A stretch of 58,088 nucleotides of DNA from Deltaproteobacteria bacterium (GTDB lineage Bacteria; Desulfobacterota; DSM-4660; Desulfatiglandales; HGW-15), in contig JAFGFM010000064.1 of the NCBI GenBank assembly GCA_016931115.1, positions 1-58,088 of the forward strand. The letters run 5' to 3'. A model generated the notes under the pieces. The model was given only the letters and a program-made list of their open reading frames with translations, did not search any database and was not told the origin of the DNA. Shown here in pieces: positions 32,915 to 42,069 of this stretch (position 1 is its first letter; each line of letters starts with the position of its first letter). Made by a program: the position numbers and the translations under genes.

Positions 32915-34219
32915 TCATTTGAAGTCAGGCAGTTCCATATCAGAAATCAATTCATCTACCCTGACAGGGCGGTTAAGCTCCATAGATCTGTTTGCTGAAA
33001 TGCCTGTAATAATAGACCATGCACCGGAACGGTGATCAGATGCCCTTCTGTATTTGTCAAAAGGCTGATTCTCAGGATCAAACAGGTATTTAAGCATATG
33101 AGGGTCTGCGCCTCCGTGCCCTCCCTCACCCTCCCATATCTCCATTTCGCGGGGTTCTTCCCTGATAGGATAGAGTGTTGTTCGGGTTTTATCCATTTTC
33201 ATGGCCCCAGGTATGGTGCCGTCTGCATTGATATAAACAGTCTCCTCCATCCGGTGTTCGATCCTTCCATTTGTGCCGTTGAAATTTATAATATAGCCTT
33301 CCCATGGTGAAAAGGCGTTCAGAGAGTAGTTCAGCCTGACCCTGTTCTGGTACTCGATAGAAAGATTCATGCTGTCTTCAATATCGATCTGATCACTGAA
33401 AACACATCTGTCACGAAAATGCCCATCATAATTTTCCTGATCAAGATAGAGGGCTTTCAAGGAGGGGCTATTTGAAAGATTCAACCTGAACGGGCATTTT
33501 AACGCTTCAGGGCAGGTGTGACATCGTTCTCCCCTGTTGGAAAGACGGTACCTTAATGCGGTTTCAGCCCTGTAAAATGATCTTGTACCCTTTGCATATA
33601 TAACAGATGGCACAGACTCAATCCACCAGTTGACAAGATCAAAATGGTGTGTGGCCTTGTGGACAAGAAGGCCGCCCGAACTCCTTTTATTCCTGTGCCA
33701 TCGCCTGAAGTAATCGGCCCCGTGATATGTATCCAAAAGCCAGCTGAAATCTATGCTTATTATATCGCCAATCGCCCCTGACATAATAAGCTCCTTAACC
33801 TGTGTCCTTGGAGGAGAATACCTGTAGTTGAATGTGACTGTTATTTTCTTTTTGCTCTTTTTCTGTGCCCCAAGGATATTAGTGAGTTTTTGCACATCTA
33901 TTGTCATGGGCTTTTCAGTGATAACATCACAACCTGATTCCATTGCCCTGATTATATATCCATCATGGGTAGAATCCATGGTGGTGACAATAACAGAGTC
34001 AGGATTAACCTCTTTTAACATTAGATTGAAATCATACGCATGATAGCCCTTAACCGTGTAACCGGCCTTTTCCTCTGCCTCTTTTACTGATTTATCGATA
34101 CGCCCCTGGTTAATGTCACAGAGTGCAAGCAACCTGCAATTATTTCTGAATTCTGAAATTATGGCATCCCGGAAAAGTTCATGACGGCCGCCAAGCCCCA
34201 CTATCACATATGATCTCAT
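32915..34219 (-). CDS. Gfo/Idh/MocA family oxidoreductase
   Basis: A 434-residue NAD(P)-dependent oxidoreductase of sugars or inositol-like compounds. The Rossmann domain starts VIVGLGGRHELF; the catalytic lysine is in TEKPM (about residue 97); the second domain contains GGLLVHKATHHFDLVNWW with a conserved histidine. A cysteine cluster, CHTCPEALKC followed by RDRC, lies at about 238-272; its role is unknown. It precedes the sugar transporter, so it probably acts on the imported compound. Its start lies three bases after the glnD stop and its ribosome site GAGGAA is inside glnD. Confidence 0.9.
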   Translation of the reverse strand: MRSYVIVGLGGRHELFRDAIISEFRNNCRLLALCDINQGRIDKSVKEAEEKAGYTVKGYHAYDFNLMLKEVNPDSVIVTTMDSTHDGYIIRAMESGCDVITEKPMTIDVQKLTNILGAQKKSKKKITVTFNYRYSPPRTQVKELIMSGAIGDIISIDFSWLLDTYHGADYFRRWHRNKRSSGGLLVHKATHHFDLVNWWIESVPSVIYAKGTRSFYRAETALRYRLSNRGERCHTCPEALKCPFRLNLSNSPSLKALYLDQENYDGHFRDRCVFSDQIDIEDSMNLSIEYQNRVRLNYSLNAFSPWEGYIINFNGTNGRIEHRMEETVYINADGTIPGAMKMDKTRTTLYPIREEPREMEIWEGEGGHGGADPHMLKYLFDPENQPFDKYRRASDHRSGAWSIITGISANRSMELNRPVRVDELISDMELPDFK

Positions 34220-34222
34220 ATC

Positions 34223-36883
34223 TTACATTTCCTCAAGCCGGTTTATCAGGGCATTTTTTATTGCGGCGATACGCGATTCATCTTCAATCCGCTGCCCGTC
34301 AAAATCTACTACATAAAAAATATCTGCGCTCTGATCTCCCCTGTTGCCTATCTTTGCGATCCTGATGTCAAGATGCAGGTCAAACAGTGTCCTGGTAATA
34401 ATATATAAAAGGCCGATCCTGTCAGTTGCGAAGACCTCAACAAGTGTGAAAAAGTCCGAAGATGCATTATCTATATTTACCTCAGTGGGTTTGGCCGGTT
34501 TTTGAATGATCCCTTTTACAGGTGCGCTCTTCTCCAGCAATCTGCCGGTCAGGGAAAGACTGCCGGTAATCTTCAATGCAAAGTCCCTGTTTATCCTGCT
34601 CCAGGTCTCATCGGGGTTTATCTCATCAAGAGGTTTTGTTACATAAAAGATGTCAACAGCGGTTCCATCCCGCCAGGTATAGATATTGGCGGTCAGGATG
34701 TTGATATTGTTAAGGGCCATAATGCCTGCAATATCTGAAAAGAGGCCAGGCCTGTCCTTTGCAACAAAACATACCTCCCAGTATCCGCCAAAACTGTTTT
34801 CCCTGAATTCAAATATGAATGGGCTCTCCTCTTTTAAGAGCCTTGCGTTAAGCTCCTTCACTATCTCAATATGATGTACGATCTCCGCTGCAGAGGTGTT
34901 GAGCTTATACCTCTGCGGCATGGTCTCAAAGTAGTACTCAAAGTTTTCCGGTTTAAGGGCGTTCGTGGTAAGCCTTCTTAACTGTCTCTTAAGCCTTTCG
35001 ATCTTCTGGGATGCATCAGGGGTTGCAAGCTCGCCTCTTTCAAGGATATGGAGCACCTTGAAATAGAGCTCCTTGATAAGATTTGCGGTCCATTCATTCC
35101 ATACCGAAGGGCCAGTGGCCTTTGAATCCGCCCAGGTGAGTAATAAAAGCGATTTGAGTCTCTCTATAGAGCCTATTGTCCTTGCGCTCTGTATAATGAT
35201 TTTCTCATCGTTCAGGTCACGACGGCTTGCTGTTTTTGCAAGCAACAGGTGATTTTCTATAAGAAAGATAATCTCTTCAGCGAGTTCTTTGGGATAATTG
35301 ACCCTCTCAAGTATGCCCCTTGCAATCCTTGCCCCTCTTTTTGAATGCTCCTTCCCCGCCTTTCCAATGTCATGAAACAATGTCGCAAGCAGGAGCCCCT
35401 CTTTATTTTTAATATCGTTAAAGGCATCAATAAGGAGTATATCCTTTTCCCTTGAAATATTTTTGAGATATGAAACAGCCTCAAGCATATGCCTTCCAAC
35501 CGGATAAATATGGTAGGCATCAAACTGCACCCTGCCGCTTACTTCACCGAATTCGGGGATGTAACTGTCCAGGAATCCTGTATCAAACATCTGATCAAGA
35601 ACTTCAACAGTGTAGGTTCCGTTCAGGATATTAAGGAAACCCCTGAATATTCTTTCGGAACTCCTGAATCTGTCATCTATCAGGGTGAGAAATTCACGTG
35701 TAAATCTTCTTGCATCTATTGTCAGAGTAATGTTGTATTTGCTGCTTATCTCAAATATCCTCATCAGGATTGATGGATCATCAAGTATGACCTTTGCTGA
35801 ATTATAGGCTATTTCATCCTGGTGCAGATGAAACCCGTGCCTTATATCATCAAGGTGTACATTTATCTTTCTTGGTGTCCTTTTAACAGCATGACTAAAA
35901 AGGAATGAGCGGTGAAGGATTTTAACGCTTTCCATTGAAGAGTGGAGCTCTTCAAGAAACAGTTCAACAGCCTGGGTTTTACCATCCTTTTTATACCCCA
36001 GCCTTTTTGCTATCTCCTCCTGAAAGGTAAAATTCATCCTGTCATTTTTTCTGTTTGAGATATGGTGCAGATGATTTCTTGCATTTGAGATGAAACGGAC
36101 AACACTGATGAGCTCGTCATATTCCTGGTAAGAAAGCTTACCGAGCTGTTCAAGCTCTTTCAAATTGGTTATATTAAAGAGGGATTTTGCCATCCATAAA
36201 ATATGATTATAGTCCCTTAAACCACCTATCCCCTCCTTAAGGTTGGGTTCAAGCAGGTGACTTGCATCACCGAAATTAATCATCCTTATGGCATTTCTGT
36301 CCTGTAGCCACCTTATAAACTTATCCGATTCCCTGCCTGTGACATTTTTCCTTAGAAGTTCTGCCATATCAAGGTAGAGAAGCGAATCACCGCAGATAAA
36401 CCTTGCATCCATGAGTGATGTTAGCACCTCATAGTCACTGTGACCAAGCCTGATACAGTCATTTATGGTCCTAACACCGTACCCTATTTCAAGCCCTGTA
36501 TCCCACAGGGGGTATAACAGCTCTCCTATCAGGGGCTTTGCATCAGCCGGTATCTTTTTCCCGAAAAGGATAAGGATATCAATATCCGAGTACATGCATA
36601 ATTCCCTTCTACCATAGCCTCCAACTGCTACCAGCGCGAAGGGAAACCTTTTTTTAAACAGCCGCTCTCCTGCCCTGCTCTCCTGGAGAGATATCCTGAA
36701 ATATTCGTCAATTATATCCGAATATCTTTCCTGAAAAGCCTCCTTTACAGTGCCATTGGAAAAATCGGTAAAAAGGGCATCTCTGGACTCCTTCAGCACA
36801 ATATGGGCGCCATTTTTACCGGAAGAGATAATAGATCCGGTTAATCTTGAATCAGCCAGTACCTCCAGTTTTTTTACCGACAT
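34223..36883 (-). CDS. glnD: PII uridylyltransferase / uridylyl-removing enzyme
   Basis: An 886-residue sensor of glutamine that uridylylates PII when nitrogen is scarce and removes the group when glutamine is plentiful. Domains in order: nucleotidyltransferase (GGYGRRELCMYSDIDILI, residues about 86-103), the GlnD linker, the HD phosphohydrolase domain (TLFHDIGKAGKEH, about 500), and two C-terminal ACT domains that bind glutamine (starting near 709 and 814). The length matches the family. It lies 17 bases after glnK, and amt precedes that, so the sensor, its PII target and the ammonium channel share one operon. Confidence 0.96.
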   Translation of the reverse strand: MSVKKLEVLADSRLTGSIISSGKNGAHIVLKESRDALFTDFSNGTVKEAFQERYSDIIDEYFRISLQESRAGERLFKKRFPFALVAVGGYGRRELCMYSDIDILILFGKKIPADAKPLIGELLYPLWDTGLEIGYGVRTINDCIRLGHSDYEVLTSLMDARFICGDSLLYLDMAELLRKNVTGRESDKFIRWLQDRNAIRMINFGDASHLLEPNLKEGIGGLRDYNHILWMAKSLFNITNLKELEQLGKLSYQEYDELISVVRFISNARNHLHHISNRKNDRMNFTFQEEIAKRLGYKKDGKTQAVELFLEELHSSMESVKILHRSFLFSHAVKRTPRKINVHLDDIRHGFHLHQDEIAYNSAKVILDDPSILMRIFEISSKYNITLTIDARRFTREFLTLIDDRFRSSERIFRGFLNILNGTYTVEVLDQMFDTGFLDSYIPEFGEVSGRVQFDAYHIYPVGRHMLEAVSYLKNISREKDILLIDAFNDIKNKEGLLLATLFHDIGKAGKEHSKRGARIARGILERVNYPKELAEEIIFLIENHLLLAKTASRRDLNDEKIIIQSARTIGSIERLKSLLLLTWADSKATGPSVWNEWTANLIKELYFKVLHILERGELATPDASQKIERLKRQLRRLTTNALKPENFEYYFETMPQRYKLNTSAAEIVHHIEIVKELNARLLKEESPFIFEFRENSFGGYWEVCFVAKDRPGLFSDIAGIMALNNINILTANIYTWRDGTAVDIFYVTKPLDEINPDETWSRINRDFALKITGSLSLTGRLLEKSAPVKGIIQKPAKPTEVNIDNASSDFFTLVEVFATDRIGLLYIITRTLFDLHLDIRIAKIGNRGDQSADIFYVVDFDGQRIEDESRIAAIKNALINRLEEM

Positions 36884-36900
36884 GATTACCTGCTGCTCTA

Positions 36901-37278
<378 letters not shown>

Positions 37279-37325
37279 TTAGAGATTACACCTATCATCT
37301 GTTTTTCGGCAAGCATAATTTACCC

Positions 37326-38540
37326 TTAATTGTAACCTGTTTCATTATGCAGGCTGATATCAAGCCCTCTTTCTTCATCCTCAATGCTCACCCTTAAACC
37401 AATAATCAGGTCAACAACCTTCAGGATAATAAAGGTCATAAAAAAGGAGAATGCAATAGTCCCTATAACTGATATGAATTGTATCCAGAGCTGCCCGGGG
37501 TTTCCGAAAAACAGTCCGTTTGCACCTGCCGGGTTTATGGCCACACTGGCAAAAAGCCCAGTGGCCAGTGCGCCCCAGATGCCTCCAAGACCGTGTATGC
37601 CCACAACATCAAGCGAATCATCATATCCGAACCTGCTTTTAAGCATTACTCCGCAGAAACAGAGCGCCCCTGCCACAAGACCGATTATGATTGCAGATAC
37701 AGGCCCAACATATCCGCAGGCCGGTGTAATGGCGACAAGTCCTGCAACCGCACCGCTCGCAGCACCAAGCGTGGTAGGTTTTCCGCTGTGAATCCATTCT
37801 GCAGAAACCCATGCAAGCGCTGCCGCTGATGCTGATATATGGGTTACCACAAAGGCATTTGCGGCAAGCCCACTGCATGAAAGTGCGCTACCGGCATTGA
37901 ATCCGAACCATCCAAACCAGAGCAGGGCTGCCCCTGTTATAGCCATAGGAAGGTTATGGGGTATATATTGAGTGATCCCGAATCCTTTTCTTTTACCTGT
38001 TACAAGGGCGGCAATAAATGCGGCTGCCCCAGAACTGATATGCACCACTGTTCCTCCTGCAAAATCGAGCGCACCCATTTTACCCATCCATCCTCCGCCC
38101 CATGCCCAGTGGCAGAGGGGATTGTAGACCAGAATTGCCCAGAGCAGAGAAAAGAGTATAAAAGCGCTGAATTTTATCCGTTCAGCAAATGCCCCGGTTA
38201 TAAGGGCAGGCGTAATTATGGCAAACATGCATTGAAATATCATAAATGCCAGATGCGGTATTGTTGTGCCATAGCTTTCGCTCGGCTCCATGCCTACACC
38301 TGACAGGGCAAACCAGTCCAGATTGCCGATTATTCCTCCAATGTCCGGACCAAATGACATTGAGTATCCGATCATTACCCATTCCAGGGTAATTAAACCA
38401 AGCAGGATAAAACTCTGCATTATGGTCCCCAGGACATTCTTGTTTCGGACAAGACCTCCATAAAAAAGAGCGAGCCCGGGGGTCATAAACATAACCAGGG
38501 CTGCTGATAATAGTACAAATACGGTATCTCCTGCGTTCAT
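37326..38540 (-). CDS. amt: Ammonium transporter
   Basis: A 404-residue Amt/AmtB protein with eleven hydrophobic helices. Family signatures include LALFYGGLVRNKN, the WAWGGGWMGKMGALDFAGG stretch holding the ammonium-family motif, and GIHGLGGIWGALATGLFA with a pore histidine. There is no cleaved signal peptide of the AmtB kind. It is transcribed from a sigma-54 site 54-68 bases upstream and followed after 86 bases by glnK. AAGGAG supports the start. Confidence 0.96.
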   Translation of the reverse strand: MNAGDTVFVLLSAALVMFMTPGLALFYGGLVRNKNVLGTIMQSFILLGLITLEWVMIGYSMSFGPDIGGIIGNLDWFALSGVGMEPSESYGTTIPHLAFMIFQCMFAIITPALITGAFAERIKFSAFILFSLLWAILVYNPLCHWAWGGGWMGKMGALDFAGGTVVHISSGAAAFIAALVTGKRKGFGITQYIPHNLPMAITGAALLWFGWFGFNAGSALSCSGLAANAFVVTHISASAAALAWVSAEWIHSGKPTTLGAASGAVAGLVAITPACGYVGPVSAIIIGLVAGALCFCGVMLKSRFGYDDSLDVVGIHGLGGIWGALATGLFASVAINPAGANGLFFGNPGQLWIQFISVIGTIAFSFFMTFIILKVVDLIIGLRVSIEDEERGLDISLHNETGYN

Positions 38541-38591
38541 AATGTTATCTCCTTCCTCTCATTTAGAAGTTTAATTTCTGCTTATAATTTA

Positions 38592-38608
38592 AAGCAATGG
38601 GTGTGCCA
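38592..38608 (-). promoter_or_regulatory. Sigma-54 promoter of amt-glnK-glnD
   Basis: On the minus strand TGGCAC-ACCCA-TTGCTT matches the -24/-12 consensus TGGCAC-N5-TTGCW exactly. Transcription would begin about 43 bases before the amt start codon. This fits nitrogen control through an NtrC-type activator, whose gene is not in the window. Confidence 0.85.
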
Positions 38609-38773
38609 TGCCCTCTAAAATTAATAATCGTTGATAAAACAACATGATATGTCATAATGAATCTTTTTGTAGTAAAGACAAATACGACAATATTGTATAT
38701 TCATACTTTTTTTTGGACAAATTTGTTTTTTATACCCCTATTATCATGATCCGGCTCAGGCTTTTTACTGTAA

Positions 38774-38796
38774 ATATGAAAATTAAATTTTCATAT
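38774..38796. promoter_or_regulatory. 23-bp AT-rich palindrome, candidate operator
   Basis: A perfect palindrome with the core TGAAAATT-A-AATTTTCA ends two bases before the -35 box of the carB promoter. Position and symmetry suggest a dimeric regulator site or an UP element. No repressor gene lies next to it. Confidence 0.6.
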
Positions 38797-38798
38797 CC

Positions 38799-38827
38799 TT
38801 GACACTGATATGTTGCTCAAATATATT
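38799..38827 (+). promoter_or_regulatory. Sigma-70 promoter of carB
   Basis: TTGACA at 38799-38804 and TATATT at 38822-38827 are spaced by exactly 17 bases. The transcript would start about 20 bases before the AGGAGG (38845-38850) that serves the carB ATG. Confidence 0.8.
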
Positions 38828-38854
38828 AGCGAAACTTAAAAAACAGGAGGGCGT

Positions 38855-41800
38855 ATGCCAAGACTTGAAGGTATTAAAAAGGTAATGATTATCAGTTCCG
38901 GGCCAATAATAATCGGACAGGCGTGTGAATTCGACTATTCTGGCACACAGGCCTGCAAGGCGCTCAGGAAACTGGGTTATGAGATAGTTCTGGCCAATTC
39001 CAATCCCGCTACCATAATGACTGATCCGGGTATGGCAGAGGCAACATATATTGAACCACTCAATGTAAACGTAATGAAGGAGATCATTGAGAAAGAGAGA
39101 CCTGATGCACTTCTCCCCAACCTTGGCGGTCAGACAGGACTGAATCTCTCTTCAGAACTGGCTGAGGCAGGTATTCTGAAAGAATATGGTGTAAAGGTAA
39201 TAGGTGTTGATCTTGAAGCGATAAAAAAGGGTGAAGACCGGATAGAGTTCAAAAAAACAATGGCAAGTCTTGGCATAGATATGCCAAAAAGCAAACCAGC
39301 ATACACGATCGAAGAGGCTGAAAAGATAGCAGAAGAGCTGGGCTACCCTGTTGTTATCCGTCCGGCCTATACAATGGGCGGAACTGGTGGCGGGCTTGTC
39401 TATAATATCGAGGAACTCAGGGCTGTTGCATCAAGGGGTATCTCCGCAAGCATGGTCGGGCAGATACTTATTGAGGAATCTGTTTTAGGCTGGGAAGAGC
39501 TTGAGCTTGAGGTGGTTCGCGACGCCAAAAATCAGATGATCACTGTCTGTTTTATAGAAAATGTGGATGCAATGGGGGTTCATACAGGTGACTCGTACTG
39601 CACTGCGCCTATGCTCACCATTGATAAGGCGCTCCAGGAAAAACTCCAGAAATATTCATACGATATTGTAGAGGCAATAAACGTTATTGGCGGCACAAAC
39701 GTGCAGTTTGCCCATGACCCCAAAACAGGGAGGGTTGTTGTTATTGAGATAAACCCCAGGACATCAAGGTCTTCAGCCCTTGCCTCAAAGGCAACAGGCT
39801 TTCCTATTGCCCTTGTATCAGCCCTCCTGGCTGGCGGCATGACCCTGGATGAAATGCCCTACTGGAGAGAAGGCACGCTTGATAAATACACACCATGGGG
39901 TGATTATGTTGTTGTCAAGTTTGCCAGATGGGCATTTGAAAAATTTGAAGGGGCAGTAGATAAACTGGGCACCCAGATGCGCGCTGTCGGCGAGGTCATG
40001 AGCATTGGCAAGAATTACAAAGAGGCGCTTCAGAAGGCTATCAGGTCTCTTGAAATAGGCAGGCATGGGCTCGGGTTTGCCAAAAATTTCAATAAAAAGA
40101 CGCTTGATGAACTGATGGATATGCTTTCCGAGCCGTCAAGCGAGCGACAGTTCATCATGTATGAGGCCATAAGAAAGGGTGCGTTGGTCTCTGAGCTTAA
40201 TAAAAAGACCCATATCAAGGCATGGTTTATTGAGCAGATGAAGGAGCTGGTTGATCTTGAGAACATAATGCTGGAATACAGAGGGAAGGAGCTGCCTGAC
40301 GATCTTTTGATCAGGGCCAAAAAGGATGGATTCGCGGATAAATACCTCTCCAAAATATTGCAGGTGCCGGAGAAAGATATCAGGGAAAAACGCACTAAAC
40401 TCGGTATTGTCGAGGCATGGGAACCGGTTCCTGTGAGTGGTGTGGAAGACGCGGCCTACTACTATTCCACCTACAATGCCCCTGACAAGGTTTCTGTAAG
40501 CAACAACAGAAAGATCATGGTGCTTGGGGGCGGCCCCAACAGGATCGGGCAGGGAATTGAGTTTGATTACTGCTGTGTGCATGCGGCCTTTGCCATAAGG
40601 GATGAGGGGCTTGAGTCCATAATGGTCAACTGTAACCCTGAAACCGTCTCCACAGATTATGACACCTCTGATAAGCTCTATTTTGAACCCCTTACAGTGG
40701 AAGATGTATTAAGCATCTATGAAAAGGAAAAGCCTGAAGGCGTTATAGTGCAGTTCGGCGGGCAGACCCCTCTTAACCTTGCATCAGAGCTTGAAAAGGC
40801 CGGTGTCAAAATAATAGGAACCTCCCCTGATGCGATTGACCTTGCTGAAGACCGCGACCGTTTCAGAAATGTCATGAAAAAACTCGGAATACCTCAGCCT
40901 GAGTCAGGCATGGCAGTTAATCTGGATGATGCTTTGGCAATAGCCGCAACAATAGGTTACCCTCTTATGGTGAGGCCCTCATATGTGCTCGGGGGCAGGG
41001 CAATGGAGGTGATACATGATGAAGAGATGCTGAGGCGTTATGTAAATGCTGCGGTTGATGTAACCCCTGAAAGGCCCATATTGATAGACAAGTTTCTTGA
41101 AAATGCCATTGAGGCAGAGGCAGATGCGATCTCTGACGGCAATGATGCCTTTGTTCCCGCAGTTATGGAACATATTGAGCTTGCAGGGATACATTCAGGC
41201 GATTCTGCCTGCGTTATTCCGCCTGTAAGCATACCTGCAAAACATGTTGAAACCATATACGAATATACAAAAAAGATAGCTATAGAGCTCAATGTTGTAG
41301 GGCTCATGAATATACAGTATGCTATTGCAAATGATACTGTTTATATCCTTGAGGCAAACCCCAGGGCATCAAGGACAGTGCCGCTTGTGTCAAAGGTGTG
41401 CAACATCCAGATGGCCCGAATGGCAACACAGATCATGCTTGGGAAAAAGATAAAAGACCTTGATATTAAACCCAGGAATATCCCCCATTATGGCGTCAAG
41501 GAATCTGTATTCCCCTTTAACATGTTCCCGGAGGTTGACCCGATACTCGGCCCTGAGATGCGTTCAACAGGCGAGGTGCTGGGGCTTGCAGACTCATTCG
41601 GCCTTGCCTATTACAAGGCCCAGGAGGCAACACAGCTTGTTCTTCCATCAAGCGGGACAGTGCTTTTAACAGTAACTGAGGATGACAGGCCCGCTGTACT
41701 TGAGGTGGCAAGGCAGTTCAGGGCGCTTGATTTTAAATTAAAGGCCACAAATGGCACATGCAAATTCCTGAATGAAAACGGTATTGAGGCAGAACCAATA

Positions 41801-42055
41801 TTCAAGATGCACGAAGGAAGGCCCAATATTGTTGATGGTATTAAAAACAAGGAAATCGCCCTTGTTATTAACACACCATCAGGCAGACTGAGCAAGCATG
41901 ATGACTCATATATCAGAAAGTCGGCAATAAAATACAAGGTCCCCTATATTACAACCCTTGCAGCAGGGATTGCAGCGGCAAGGGGTATAGCGGCGTTCCG
42001 CAAAGGACACGGGAGTGTCAAATCGCTCCAGAGTTATCACAGCGATATAAGATAA
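38855..42055 (+). CDS. carB: Carbamoyl-phosphate synthase large subunit
   Basis: A 1066-residue synthase that makes carbamoyl phosphate from ammonia, bicarbonate and two ATP for arginine and pyrimidine synthesis. The two homologous ATP-grasp halves are evident: SSGPIIIGQACEFDYSGTQA begins the first, and GGGPNRIGQGIEFDYCC the second. PAYTMGGTGGG and PSYVLGGRAM are the matching glycine loops. The C-terminal allosteric MGS-like domain starts near residue 935. Length is like E. coli CarB (1073). The glutaminase subunit gene carA is not adjacent. The AGGAGG site fixes the start. The PurF-like gene follows after 14 bases. Confidence 0.97.
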   Translation: MPRLEGIKKVMIISSGPIIIGQACEFDYSGTQACKALRKLGYEIVLANSNPATIMTDPGMAEATYIEPLNVNVMKEIIEKERPDALLPNLGGQTGLNLSSELAEAGILKEYGVKVIGVDLEAIKKGEDRIEFKKTMASLGIDMPKSKPAYTIEEAEKIAEELGYPVVIRPAYTMGGTGGGLVYNIEELRAVASRGISASMVGQILIEESVLGWEELELEVVRDAKNQMITVCFIENVDAMGVHTGDSYCTAPMLTIDKALQEKLQKYSYDIVEAINVIGGTNVQFAHDPKTGRVVVIEINPRTSRSSALASKATGFPIALVSALLAGGMTLDEMPYWREGTLDKYTPWGDYVVVKFARWAFEKFEGAVDKLGTQMRAVGEVMSIGKNYKEALQKAIRSLEIGRHGLGFAKNFNKKTLDELMDMLSEPSSERQFIMYEAIRKGALVSELNKKTHIKAWFIEQMKELVDLENIMLEYRGKELPDDLLIRAKKDGFADKYLSKILQVPEKDIREKRTKLGIVEAWEPVPVSGVEDAAYYYSTYNAPDKVSVSNNRKIMVLGGGPNRIGQGIEFDYCCVHAAFAIRDEGLESIMVNCNPETVSTDYDTSDKLYFEPLTVEDVLSIYEKEKPEGVIVQFGGQTPLNLASELEKAGVKIIGTSPDAIDLAEDRDRFRNVMKKLGIPQPESGMAVNLDDALAIAATIGYPLMVRPSYVLGGRAMEVIHDEEMLRRYVNAAVDVTPERPILIDKFLENAIEAEADAISDGNDAFVPAVMEHIELAGIHSGDSACVIPPVSIPAKHVETIYEYTKKIAIELNVVGLMNIQYAIANDTVYILEANPRASRTVPLVSKVCNIQMARMATQIMLGKKIKDLDIKPRNIPHYGVKESVFPFNMFPEVDPILGPEMRSTGEVLGLADSFGLAYYKAQEATQLVLPSSGTVLLTVTEDDRPAVLEVARQFRALDFKLKATNGTCKFLNENGIEAEPIFKMHEGRPNIVDGIKNKEIALVINTPSGRLSKHDDSYIRKSAIKYKVPYITTLAAGIAAARGIAAFRKGHGSVKSLQSYHSDIR

Positions 42056-42069
42056 AGGGGAGATTACCA

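Larger units (their letters stand above)
38541..38854. other. Divergent regulatory region amt / carB
   Basis: This 314-base stretch holds a sigma-54 promoter for amt on the left and a sigma-70 promoter with a palindrome for carB on the right (separate entries). Between them is a 10-bp palindrome ACAATATTGT (38687-38696), about 90 bases upstream of the sigma-54 site, which is a normal distance for an enhancer protein to bind. Confidence 0.6.
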
